Positions 55,037 to 63,385 of a DNA stretch of 64,000 nucleotides are shown piece by piece; position 1 is the first letter of the stretch; each line of letters opens with the position of its first letter. A program made the translations under genes and the position numbers. Origin of the DNA: JACRLW01 sp046349595 (GTDB lineage: Bacteria > Planctomycetota > UBA1135 > UBA2386); assembly GCA_046349595.1 (NCBI GenBank), contig JAXMCA010000002.1, positions 1,736,001 through 1,800,000 of the forward strand, read 5' to 3'. Under the pieces are notes generated by a model, which worked only from the letters and a program-made list of their open reading frames with translations, had not been told where the DNA came from and ran no database searches.

Positions 55037-55438
55037 TCACTTCAGCGATTCGATGAACCAGCCGTCGGCCTGCTTCACGAGGGTGAAGCGCAGGCCGTCC
55101 TTGTGGTCCTTGCCGTCCTTCTCTCGGAAGTGCCCGCCGTAGGCGACGGTCGCCTTGTCGCCTTCGACCTTGAGGGGCGTCGAGACCTCCACGCTGGTGA
55201 GCCGCACGCCGAGGTTCACGACCACCGAGGTGAAGGAATCCTTGCCCTGGCCCTCCGCCTCTCGCGCCGCGGGGACGAAGAGCGACAGCATCGCGTCCTT
55301 CTCGCCGGTCTTTGCCGCGGCGATCCACGCGTCGACGACGCTCTGCGGTGCGGAATGGACGTCGGGCTTCGGCTGTTCGCCGCAGGCCCAGAGGAAGAGG
55401 AGCGCGGTGAGGGTGACGAGGGTGATCGGAATGCGCAT
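55037..55438 (-). CDS. small lipoprotein with NTF2-like (DUF4878-type) fold, 133 aa
   Basis: ATG 55438 begins a signal peptide with a lipobox (LFLWAC), so the protein should be anchored in the envelope. The mature 110 residues have the helix-strand pattern of small NTF2-like proteins: APQSVVDAWIAAAKTGEKDA, then MLSLFVPAAREAEGQG, and strands ending VKQADGWFIESLK. The longer frame to 55672 is rejected because it lacks a signal and overlaps the gap before the divergent kinase. No catalytic residues are evident. It is 34 bases upstream of the cytochrome-HEAT gene, so both may be on one message. Confidence 0.8.
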   Translation of the reverse strand: MRIPITLVTLTALLFLWACGEQPKPDVHSAPQSVVDAWIAAAKTGEKDAMLSLFVPAAREAEGQGKDSFTSVVVNLGVRLTSVEVSTPLKVEGDKATVAYGGHFREKDGKDHKDGLRFTLVKQADGWFIESLK

Positions 55439-55628
55439 GGGGATCGGGGCTCGTGAATCGGAGGATGGAGGCCTCGCTGCCGCGACCGGCCGGGACGAGG
55501 TGAGCGGATGGTCGGGAGGATCGAAGTGCGGATCAAGCGCGGCGCGCGCCGTCATGTTGCGTTCCTGGACGTCGGCGTCCGGACCCTTTGCCGAAGCACG
55601 CGTTCCCGTGCACGATGCCTCGCGGTCG

Positions 55629-58316
55629 ATGTCCAGCGCCAAGGAACTCTTCGTCGCAGCCAGCAAGCTCACTCCCGATGAGCAGGCGGCCTACCTGCGC
55701 GAGGCGTGCGGCGGCGATGCGGTGTTGCGCGCCGAGGTCGAGGATCTGCTGCGCCGGGATCGCGAGCCGGGACTGCTCGACGAGGTCGACATGGAAGGTC
55801 TGCGCGACGGACTCGCGCACTCGTCCTCGGCCCTGCCCTCGCACGTCGGCCCGTTCCGCATCCTCGGCGTGCTCGGCCACGGCGGCATGGGCGTGGTCTA
55901 CCGCGCGGAACAGTCGGAGCCCCGGCGCGAGGTCGCGCTCAAGGTGCTCGCCCCGGGTCTGGGAACGCCGTCGGCACGCGTGCGCTTCGCGATGGAGGCG
56001 GAGGCACTCGGACGTCTGCAACACCCCGGCATCGCCCAGATCCTCGCGGCGCAGATCGATCGGGTCGACGAGGGCAATCCGCCGTATCTCGCCATGGAAC
56101 TGGTGCGCGGCGAGGTCCTGCGGGACTGGGCGAATCGCGTGCAACCCGCGCTCGACGAGAAGCTGCGCGTGATCGCCGAGATCGCCGCCGCGGTCCATCA
56201 CGCGCACCAGCGTGGCGTGATCCACCGCGACCTGAAGCCGGGCAACGTGATGATCGACACGGACGGTCGCGCACGCGTGCTCGACTTCGGCATCGCGCGG
56301 CTGTTCGACGACGGCGCCGAGTCGTCCCGCACCCTGCCGGGCATGTTGCTCGGCACACCGGCCTACATGAGCCCGGAGCAGGCGGCGGGGGACCGATCTG
56401 CGATCGACGTGCGCAGCGACGTCTACAGCCTCGCGGTCGTCGGCTACGAGCTGCTCGCCTCTCGTCTGCCCATCGACGTGGCGGGTGACACCGTCACCGG
56501 CGCGCTGCGCAGGGTGTGCGACGAGGACCCGGTGCCGCTCGGCGACGTGGATCGACGACTGCGCGGCGATCTGCAGACCGTGTTCGCCTGCGCATTGCGC
56601 AAGGAGCCCGACCGTCGCTACGAGTCGATGGCGGCCTTCGCCGACGACCTGCGCCGGGTGCTGCATCGCGAGCCGATCCGGGCTCGACCGGCGACCGCGT
56701 CCTACCTGTGCCTGCGCTTCGTGCAGCGACATGCGTGGGCGGTCACCGCCGCGGCCGCGCTGCTCCTCGGTCTCGTCGTCGCGCTGGTGGTGAGCATGCG
56801 CGCGACCGATCGCGTGGAGATCGCGCGCAAGGACGCCGAGCGCAGGGAGGCCGAGGCACGCCGCGCCGAGCAACTGCAGAGCGACATGCTCGAGGTGCTC
56901 GGCGAGGTGTTCGGTTCGTCTGATCCGAGCGAGAACCCGGAGACGATGCATCAGACCATGGCGGCTCGTCTCGCGGCGTCGATGGCGCGGCTCGAGTCGC
57001 GCTTCCGCGACTCGCCGGAGACCGAATGCGCGGTGCGTCGTTTGCTGGCGAAGACGCTGTATGGACGCGGTGAGTACGCGGCTGCCGCCGCGCAATACGT
57101 TCGCGTGAGGGACCTGCTGTCCGCCGCCGACGATGCTGCAAACGTCGACGTCGCCTGCATGCTCGCGCGCAGCCTCTGGCGCTCGACCGACTTCGACGGA
57201 GCCCTGCGCGCCCTCGATGCGATCGCCACGCGCATGGTCGAGGCGCCCGGCGTGGTGATCGCCGAGGTCGCATTCCTGCGCGGTCAGATCCTCGACAAGC
57301 TCGGACGCCCGCGCGAGGCGGTCGACTTGTGGAAGGATGCGCTCGCGCGCTGCCAGGCCGATCCGGACCTCGCGTCGAGTCCCCTGGTCGCGAGCCTGCA
57401 CATGAGCCTCGGCGCTGCGGCGCTCGCGGAGGGACGGCTCGATGAGGCCGACGCCGAGATCGCCGCCGCTGCGAGCCTGATCGGTTCCGCCTCGGGCCCC
57501 GATGCCGAAGAGGCGCTGACCTTGATGAACACGCAGGCCGTCCTGCTGATGGGCAAGGGCGACTTCGAGCGCGCGGCGAAGATGATGGATGAGATCGTCG
57601 CGTCGTGGTCGCGGGTGTTCGGCGCCGACCACCCGCAGCTCCTCGGGATCCTGCAGAATCAGGCCGCGACCAAGGTGCGCATCGGCATGACCGACGAGGC
57701 GGTGCAGGCCTTCGAGCGCGCGATCGCCTTCGGCGAGCAGATCCACGGCAAGGAGTCGGCGGAACTCGCCACGCCGCTCGCCAATCTCGGGACGGTGCGC
57801 TGGAAGCAGGGCAAGCTCGACGAGGCCGCCGCGCTGTACGAGCGCGCCATCGATCTGCGCGAGAAGCACCAGCCGACCCCCGACAAGGTGCTGTCCGGCT
57901 TCTACTACGACCTTGCGCGCATCCGTCGCGATCAGGGCCATGCCTCGAAGTACCTCGCCCTGTTCCAACGCTCCGTGGAGGTACGGATCGCCGCGCTCGG
58001 TCCCTATCACCCGCTGGTGCTCACGCGCCGCGTGGAGCTCGCCGACGTGCTCGGACAGCAGGGGCGACGCGGAGATGCGATCGCCGAGCTGCGCGCCATC
58101 GACGGCAAGCTCGTCGAGGTGCTCGGCAAGGGTCACGGAGCGAGCATCGCCTCCGCGCGTCTGTTGGCGACGCTGCTGCTCGCCGAGGGCAAGCCCGAAG
58201 AGGTACCGACCTGGACCGCAGCGATGCGCGAGCGCGCCGCCGGCACGCGCGATGCCGCTGCGGTGGCTGCGAACGCCGACGCTCTCGAGGAGCAGGCGCG
58301 GTCGCGCGGTCGCTGA
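55629..58316 (+). CDS. Ser/Thr protein kinase with C-terminal TPRs, 895 aa
   Basis: This is a Hanks-type kinase of the PknB group with a sensor-like tail. A short N-terminal helical region (1-70) precedes the kinase domain. The Gly-rich loop is VLGHGGMGVVYRAE, the ATP lysine is K105 in VALKV, the catalytic loop is VIHRDLKPGNVMI (D201), DFG begins at D219, and the activation segment ends in LGTPAYMSPEQAAG. One membrane helix follows (about 378-400: AVTAAAALLLGLVVALVV). The remaining 490 residues are TPRs (for example AVQAFERAIAFGEQIHGKES and AAALYERAIDLREKHQPTPD), predicted extracytoplasmic. ATG 55629 is used; the 1053-residue frame from 55155 runs through the opposing lipoprotein gene. The protein is complete and should be active. 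Targets are unknown. Confidence 0.94.
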   Translation: MSSAKELFVAASKLTPDEQAAYLREACGGDAVLRAEVEDLLRRDREPGLLDEVDMEGLRDGLAHSSSALPSHVGPFRILGVLGHGGMGVVYRAEQSEPRREVALKVLAPGLGTPSARVRFAMEAEALGRLQHPGIAQILAAQIDRVDEGNPPYLAMELVRGEVLRDWANRVQPALDEKLRVIAEIAAAVHHAHQRGVIHRDLKPGNVMIDTDGRARVLDFGIARLFDDGAESSRTLPGMLLGTPAYMSPEQAAGDRSAIDVRSDVYSLAVVGYELLASRLPIDVAGDTVTGALRRVCDEDPVPLGDVDRRLRGDLQTVFACALRKEPDRRYESMAAFADDLRRVLHREPIRARPATASYLCLRFVQRHAWAVTAAAALLLGLVVALVVSMRATDRVEIARKDAERREAEARRAEQLQSDMLEVLGEVFGSSDPSENPETMHQTMAARLAASMARLESRFRDSPETECAVRRLLAKTLYGRGEYAAAAAQYVRVRDLLSAADDAANVDVACMLARSLWRSTDFDGALRALDAIATRMVEAPGVVIAEVAFLRGQILDKLGRPREAVDLWKDALARCQADPDLASSPLVASLHMSLGAAALAEGRLDEADAEIAAAASLIGSASGPDAEEALTLMNTQAVLLMGKGDFERAAKMMDEIVASWSRVFGADHPQLLGILQNQAATKVRIGMTDEAVQAFERAIAFGEQIHGKESAELATPLANLGTVRWKQGKLDEAAALYERAIDLREKHQPTPDKVLSGFYYDLARIRRDQGHASKYLALFQRSVEVRIAALGPYHPLVLTRRVELADVLGQQGRRGDAIAELRAIDGKLVEVLGKGHGASIASARLLATLLLAEGKPEEVPTWTAAMRERAAGTRDAAAVAANADALEEQARSRGR

Positions 58317-58328
58317 GTCGCGCTCCGA

Positions 58329-60275
58329 CTACCGCTGCGCCCTCAGCAGCGCATGCCACGCACCTTCGCGCTCGGGGTGCTCGACCGTGATCACGATCCG
58401 GGAGAGCCCTTCCTTCCAGGTGTGGGCGAGCTTCGCGTCGTCGAGATTCACGGGCTCGATCTCGATCCGTGCGGAGGCAGGGGAGATGTCGAGCAGGACC
58501 GGTGCCGCGCCGTCGCAGGTCAGGCGCAGGCTGGAAGGGTCCTTGGTCCGCTCGACGTGGCGTGATGTGAGCAGATGCCAGGTCGCCGCGGGTGCGTCGT
58601 CGCGTGACATCTGCCAATGGTCGGTCAGCAGGACCTCGCCGGCTTCGCGGTCGAGCACGATGCGGCGCTGCAAGGCCGTGAGCCCGGCCTCCTTCGGGTA
58701 GGCCGCGGCGATGTCCATGCCCAGTTCGGCGTGCGCGTCGTCGGCGGCGTGGACGACGTCGCGCGCGGCGTAGCGCCGTCCCGCGTGCTGCTCGACGTCG
58801 CCGAAGCTCGGCAGGTTGTGGAAGCTCGAGCGCATGGTCCAGATCGAGTAGCGCTCGCGGCTGAAGGTCTTGCGCGTGTACTCGCCCACGCCGGCGTCGA
58901 CGAGCACCGGCGCGCCGTCGCAGAGGACGATCACGTTGCCGACGTCGTTGTGGTTGTGCGACTCGTCGTTGTGCCCGCCCTTCGCGGCGACGACGAAGCC
59001 GTGGGCCGGTGTGGTGGACTCGCGCGCGACCATCACCTGAAGGTCGGGGAGCCACACGTCGCGCTCCAGGGTCGTCCCCGGGGTGGCCGCGCACAGGTCG
59101 TTCAACGCGAACAGCGCCGGCAGCGAGCGACCGAGATGGCCGAAGTGTCCGCGGACCGCCGTACCGCACAGTCCGTCGGCGCGCGCGAGCTCGGCGGCGA
59201 GTCCGACCATGCCAAGATCACCGATCGCGCGGCCGTAGCGGAACACCAGCGGTGCGTCGATGCCGGGACGCGGTGAGGTGTCGGCGAAGGCGAGGTACCA
59301 ATCGCCGTCGAGGCGCGCACGACGGATGTAGCGCCCCATCGCACCGACCAGCGGATCCGCAAACACGTCGATCGCGCCGGCGCTCGCGGAGTGCAGCAGG
59401 TCGAGGCAGTCGAAGTGCGAGGCGGCGGCGCGATGCCAGTAGCCGGGGCCCTCGTCGCAGCCGCCGTCGGGTGCGTAGCCGTCGGTGAAATGGTCGAGCA
59501 CCGTGAGCACGCGCGCCGTGTCCGTCGCTCGCTGCTGCGGATCCGCGTCGAGCAGCAGAACGCAGGTCAGCCAGTTCGAGCAGATCCAGGGGTTCCAGTT
59601 GTTCACGCGGCGGTTGCCGAAACCCATCCACCAGAAGTCGTCGCGCGTGCGGCAGGGCACGAGGATCCGTCGTTCGATCTCGTGGCGGATGCGGGGTCGC
59701 ACCCGCGGCGACACCTTGTCGAGGCGATCCGCGAGCAGGTAGTCGGTCCAGGCGAGCAACGAAGCGGTCTCCGCGGCGAACAGGTCGACGGTCGGCTCCG
59801 TCACGTCGGGCAGTCCATCACCGGCCTTCTGCACACCCACGTGCGCGGGGACACCCCAGTAGGTCTCCTCGCAGATCAACCACACGCCGTCGACGATGTC
59901 GTCGAGGAAGCGTCCCTTCGCCTCGATCGCCTCGGCGAGCACCTCGTCGCCGAGACGCACGCGACGATCGAAGCAGGCGCTCTGGTAGCGGCTGCGATTG
60001 CCGTTGCGCAGGTAGTCGAGGAACAAGGTCGCGGGCAGTGACGGCCACGCGACGCCGAGGTGCTTCGCGGCATCCTCGACCTCGGCGGCGCGCACCGCGG
60101 CGGGCAGGTCGTTCCAGCGCGGATCACCGGCGCGCGGGTACGGGTGCCAGTCCTCCACGAGGACGCTGCGGAGCCGCGCAGCGTCCCAGTTCGTCGAGAG
60201 CAGTCCCTTCGTCGGAGTCTGTGCGGCCAGCGATGGGGCGAGGAGGATGGCACACAGGAGGGAGGTTCGGTTCAT
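58329..60275 (-). CDS. secreted heparinase II/III-like polysaccharide lyase, 648 aa
   Basis: A signal peptide (CAILLAPSLAAQ) is followed by an alpha-helical toroid domain (to about 380, with WWMGFGNRRVNNWNPWICSN). A beta domain then carries the heparinase II/III signature GGHNDESHNHNDVGNVIVLC. The His and Asn residues there, and the conserved GAPVLVDAGVGEYTRKTF, fit the active site of alginate and heparin lyases of this superfamily (PL12/PL15/PL17-like). ATG 60275 is used. The enzyme probably cleaves uronate-containing polysaccharides; the exact family and substrate cannot be fixed by eye. It converges on the kinase gene with 12 bases between stops. Confidence 0.9.
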   Translation of the reverse strand: MNRTSLLCAILLAPSLAAQTPTKGLLSTNWDAARLRSVLVEDWHPYPRAGDPRWNDLPAAVRAAEVEDAAKHLGVAWPSLPATLFLDYLRNGNRSRYQSACFDRRVRLGDEVLAEAIEAKGRFLDDIVDGVWLICEETYWGVPAHVGVQKAGDGLPDVTEPTVDLFAAETASLLAWTDYLLADRLDKVSPRVRPRIRHEIERRILVPCRTRDDFWWMGFGNRRVNNWNPWICSNWLTCVLLLDADPQQRATDTARVLTVLDHFTDGYAPDGGCDEGPGYWHRAAASHFDCLDLLHSASAGAIDVFADPLVGAMGRYIRRARLDGDWYLAFADTSPRPGIDAPLVFRYGRAIGDLGMVGLAAELARADGLCGTAVRGHFGHLGRSLPALFALNDLCAATPGTTLERDVWLPDLQVMVARESTTPAHGFVVAAKGGHNDESHNHNDVGNVIVLCDGAPVLVDAGVGEYTRKTFSRERYSIWTMRSSFHNLPSFGDVEQHAGRRYAARDVVHAADDAHAELGMDIAAAYPKEAGLTALQRRIVLDREAGEVLLTDHWQMSRDDAPAATWHLLTSRHVERTKDPSSLRLTCDGAAPVLLDISPASARIEIEPVNLDDAKLAHTWKEGLSRIVITVEHPEREGAWHALLRAQR

Positions 60276-60394
60276 CGCTCGGATCCGCGGTGGCCGCGGA
60301 TGCGACATTTCAACAAGGTCGAAGTGGGATTGCGCGGATCGACCGGCACGCAGAGGCGCGGCGCCACGCGTGCGACCCCGAATCCCGCGTCGAA

Positions 60395-60410
60395 GGGAGC
60401 GATCGCTCCC
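60395..60410 (-). terminator. palindrome after the 60414 gene stop, possible terminator
   Basis: GGGAGCGATCGCTCCC is a perfect 16-base palindrome three bases past the stop codon at 60414, followed on the minus strand by TTCGAC. The stem is short and the T tract is poor, so termination is only plausible. Confidence 0.4.
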
Positions 60411-60413
60411 GCG

Positions 60414-62159
60414 CTACCAGCAGCGGACCCGATACGCGTCCGTGAATTGGAAGCGGAGGCCGCCGCCTGCATTGCAGGGCAACCCGGCGAGGCCTGTGGT
60501 GTCGATCTGCAGGGCCTGCACGAAGTACACCGCGCCGACGCCGACACCGGGCGGGACCGTCAGGTCGTAGCGCGCGCTCCCGAAGGCGAAGAAGTCGGTG
60601 GCGGCGTGCAGCACGCAGCTGCACAGCGGAGAGAAGCTCGCGTTCGGATCGCCGAAGCCGATCACGAGTGCGGGGACCCCCGTGTAGCCCGTCACCTCGT
60701 GCACCATCGCCCCGCCCTGGACGTTGACGCCGCGCACGCTGAGCGCGAGCGTGGTATTGCCGCAGCCGCCTCCGAGATTGGTCACGGCGCCGGGCGCAGC
60801 GAGCGAGGTGCCGTACAGCGTGAAGGGCATGGCGTGCACGCCGATGTCTCGCATGGGGACGAGCGCAGCGCTCCAGAACAACCCGTTGCCTGTCGCGACG
60901 AGGCCCAAGGTCGTCACCGGTGCGATGGCCATCGTGGCCAACGGCGAGTCGCAGCCGAAGCGCAGCCAGTACTGTCCCGAAGGAAGCAGCGCCGAGTTCA
61001 GCAGGATCGGCGCCGGGGGGAAGACCCGGACGCGCTGCATCGCTTCGCTACCCCGGTAGATGTTCGCGCTGGTGTTGGAGATCACCCACCCGGGCGCAAC
61101 GACGAGGTTCATCGCGATGCCCGGGCTGCCGTTGATCTCGTGGCCGCCAGCGCGCGGATCACCGTCGTAGATCGCGAGGTGAACGCGGTCGACCGTGGGG
61201 GGCGAGATGGCGGACGGGAAGACGAGGAACTCGAAGCAGTCCACGAGGAACACGCCGTTGGTCTGCAGGTCGTCGAGGATGCTGTTGCCCTGGGCGAAGG
61301 AGCAACTCCAGCCGGTCGTCCTCAAGCCGAGGTTCGACTGCACCACGGAAAGGTCCGCGCCATTCGGACCACCACCGGGATGGGTGACGACCGAGCCGTT
61401 GTCGAGGATCTTCGGTCCCGGCACGAACTCGAGACCGCGCAGGTCCGTGTAGCCGCCGCTGCCGATCAGAGTCGGAACGCCGGTCGCTGTGTCGATGCGG
61501 TAGAGGGCGTTGCGTGCACCGTACAGGACGTTTCCAGGTGCGAAACCGAGAGCCTGGATGTCGACCGTTGCGCCGACCGCGGGATTGACGTCGGTCGTGG
61601 CGCCGGTGGCCATGGAGATCGTGACGAGCCCGGCATTGGTGTCCCAGCCGTAGAGGACGTTGTTCGCGCCGAACGCGAGGCCCTGGATTCCGACGAAGGC
61701 GGACGTGCTCCCGATCAGTGTGGCCGCGCCGTTGTTCGGATCGATGGCGTAGAGCAGATCGGGCACCGTCGTGCCGGTCGTGCCGCCACCGTTCTGGATC
61801 GCGTAGAGCCTTCCATCCCTGCGCACCGCCATCGCGCGCACCGCGTTGAGCACCGGCGAGGTCGTGGCGCGCACGGTCGTGACGCCGGTCCACGGATCGA
61901 TGGCGAGCAGTTGGCCCGACAGGTTCGTCGTGAGCAGCTTGTCGTCGATCAGGGCGAGGGCGCCGTGACCGTTCGACCCCGTGTTCCCGAGCGGCGTGCC
62001 GGCACCCGTGACCGGGCTGATGGTGGACAGGACCCCGTTGTAGGCGAGACCGACGAGCCTGTGCTGGCCGGTGAGCAGCGAACCACAGCAGACGAGGATC
62101 GAAACGGCAAGGCGCAGCGCATGGATCGTGATGGAGGCCCGGATGGCAGGGACGCGCAG
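60414..62159 (-). CDS. secreted propeller-type protein with C-terminal module; non-ATG start, about 581 aa
   Basis: The clear product is a secreted beta-propeller. It has repeats such as AIDPNNGAATLIGSTSAFVG and VPGPKILDNGSVVTHPGGG-like turns, followed by a C-terminal module ending in VQALQIDTTGLAGLPCNAGG. Translating upstream of the first GTG (61874) in the same frame continues as sensible protein and gives a signal-like segment (LRLAVSILVCCGSLLTGQ) near 62117. No ATG, GTG or TTG occurs in frame between the in-frame TAG at 62172-62174 and this segment; only CTG codons at 62159 and 62117 fit. TAGTCT at 62169-62174 could be a -10 element nine bases before the first CTG. Either a CTG start or a small sequence error explains this. 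Confidence 0.75.
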   Translation of the reverse strand: MRVPAIRASITIHALRLAVSILVCCGSLLTGQHRLVGLAYNGVLSTISPVTGAGTPLGNTGSNGHGALALIDDKLLTTNLSGQLLAIDPWTGVTTVRATTSPVLNAVRAMAVRRDGRLYAIQNGGGTTGTTVPDLLYAIDPNNGAATLIGSTSAFVGIQGLAFGANNVLYGWDTNAGLVTISMATGATTDVNPAVGATVDIQALGFAPGNVLYGARNALYRIDTATGVPTLIGSGGYTDLRGLEFVPGPKILDNGSVVTHPGGGPNGADLSVVQSNLGLRTTGWSCSFAQGNSILDDLQTNGVFLVDCFEFLVFPSAISPPTVDRVHLAIYDGDPRAGGHEINGSPGIAMNLVVAPGWVISNTSANIYRGSEAMQRVRVFPPAPILLNSALLPSGQYWLRFGCDSPLATMAIAPVTTLGLVATGNGLFWSAALVPMRDIGVHAMPFTLYGTSLAAPGAVTNLGGGCGNTTLALSVRGVNVQGGAMVHEVTGYTGVPALVIGFGDPNASFSPLCSCVLHAATDFFAFGSARYDLTVPPGVGVGAVYFVQALQIDTTGLAGLPCNAGGGLRFQFTDAYRVRCW

Positions 62160-62429
62160 TCGCTCATCAGACTAGCGGAATCCCAGCGGACTCCATGTTC
62201 GGCGCTCGGCGATGCCGCAATGTGAGCCTGTCCCGATCGGGTGCTGGCCGGAGCGGCGCTTCGCACGCGCGCGAAACACTTACGGGTGGCCGTCGAGCCC
62301 GCGCTCCACCGAAGGCGCGCGGCCGGGCGAAGCGACACCGCGACCCCCGGGCCATCGTGCGACGTCACATCCGCGATGCCATCGATGTCTCGCCCGCCCT
62401 CACGGTGACTCGCGACCGGAGAAAGTCAT

Positions 62430-62503
62430 CACGCCCGGCGGGATTCGAACCCACGACCCCCGGTTTAGGAAACCGGTGCTCTATCCAACTGAGCTACGGG
62501 CGC
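62430..62503 (-). tRNA. tRNA-Arg(CCT)
   Basis: The minus strand folds into a full cloverleaf of 74 bases. The acceptor stem is GCGCCCG with CGGGCGT, the D arm GCTC-loop-GAGC, and the anticodon stem CCGGT/ACCGG with loop TTCCTAA, so the anticodon is CCT. The variable loop is GGGTC and the T arm GTGGG-TTCGAAT-CCCGC, followed by discriminator G. No CCA is encoded. It reads AGG codons, which are rare in such a GC-rich genome. Confidence 0.95.
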
Positions 62504-62513
62504 GCGAGGCCGC

Positions 62514-62541
62514 AAGCTAGCGGAGCACGTCGGCTGCGCAA
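62514..62541 (-). promoter_or_regulatory. putative promoter of the tRNA-Arg gene
   Basis: On the minus strand TTGCGC (62541-62536) and TAGCTT (62519-62514) are separated by 16 bases, with ten bases from the -10 to the mature tRNA 5' end. This is a plausible sigma-70 promoter with the same TANNNT -10 type as other sites in the window. Confidence 0.5.
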
Positions 62542-63259
62542 ACCGCTCAGCGACCTTTCTCCGGCGGTGCGTCGCGCTGCGTGACGGCGATCGGAACGAA
62601 GCCGACCTCGAGGCCCTTCGGGGGTGTGACGATCTGCTGCGGTTCGATCGCTGCGAGGGAGCCGCGCGAGACGGGAGCGAGGTAGGTGCCGTCGATCGCC
62701 CACTGGCGTTGCACCAGCTCGACGCGACGTTGGAGCTCGGTGCGCTCCGCGTCGGTCCAGGGGAAGCGTTGCATCGCTGGTTGGTCGGCGAAGCGGTACC
62801 ACCAGTACTCGACCTCGCTGCCATCGCCGAGTCGCACCGTGAACGGGCCGGCGACCGGACCGGGCTTCCACCACACGCTGTCCTTGTCGCGTGGCGCCGT
62901 GTAGGCGTGGCCGCGCGTGCCGGGGCGGAAGTGCGCGTCGACCAGACCGGTGTCGCGGGGCACGTCCTTGGCGTCGACGGGGCGCAGCGCACCGTCCTGT
63001 TCGACGAAGTACTCCGGCAGGGCGCCGCGATCGTCGCCCTTCCACGCGATGCCGTAGGCGCAGCCACCGTCTTGCATCGTGATCACCGAGGCGCGGGCAT
63101 CGAGGCCGGCGATGGCGAGTTCCTTGCCGTCGAGGACCTGACCGAGGTGCAGCTTGTTGGCGTGGGCGGGCATCACCTTGGTGCCCTGCGCTTCGAAGCG
63201 ACCGTCGGCGACCGTGCCGCCGTGGAACCAGGCGCGCATGCGATCGGCGAGGGCGCTCT

Positions 63260-63318
63260 GGGTCCGTAGGCCTCACGAATCGTCGCGGGACGCGACGATC
63301 CGTGAGGCCTACGGACCC
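63260..63318. repeat. 59-bp near-perfect inverted repeat (hairpin element)
   Basis: The two 28-base arms (GGGTCCGTAGGCCTCACGAA-type left arm, 63260-63287; right arm 63291-63318) are complementary except at one position (63278 against 63300) around a GGA centre. It interrupts an otherwise open coding frame and introduces two stops. Size and symmetry fit a REP-like or MITE-like element. I see no second copy in the window. Confidence 0.8.
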
Positions 63319-63369
63319 CGGCCAGCAAAGCGGCATGGGCCTTCCTGGTCGGCGCGAAGCGACGACGCG

Positions 63370-63385
63370 GCAACCCTTGGGTTGC
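63370..63385. repeat. 16-bp palindrome beside the hairpin element
   Basis: GCAACCC-TT-GGGTTGC is a perfect 7-base inverted repeat 52 bases from the large hairpin and within the same extra stretch that splits the gene. The two palindromes may be parts of one inserted unit of about 140 bases. Confidence 0.55.

Noticed and set aside
55533..58136. Minus-strand open frame of 867 residues opposite the kinase
   Set aside because: The kinase-TPR protein on the plus strand has every catalytic motif; the opposite frame is His/Gln/Asp-rich shadow.
63260..63385. An insertion sequence or CRISPR-type array
   Set aside because: There is no transposase frame, only one copy of the palindrome in the window, and no regularly spaced repeats or spacers.
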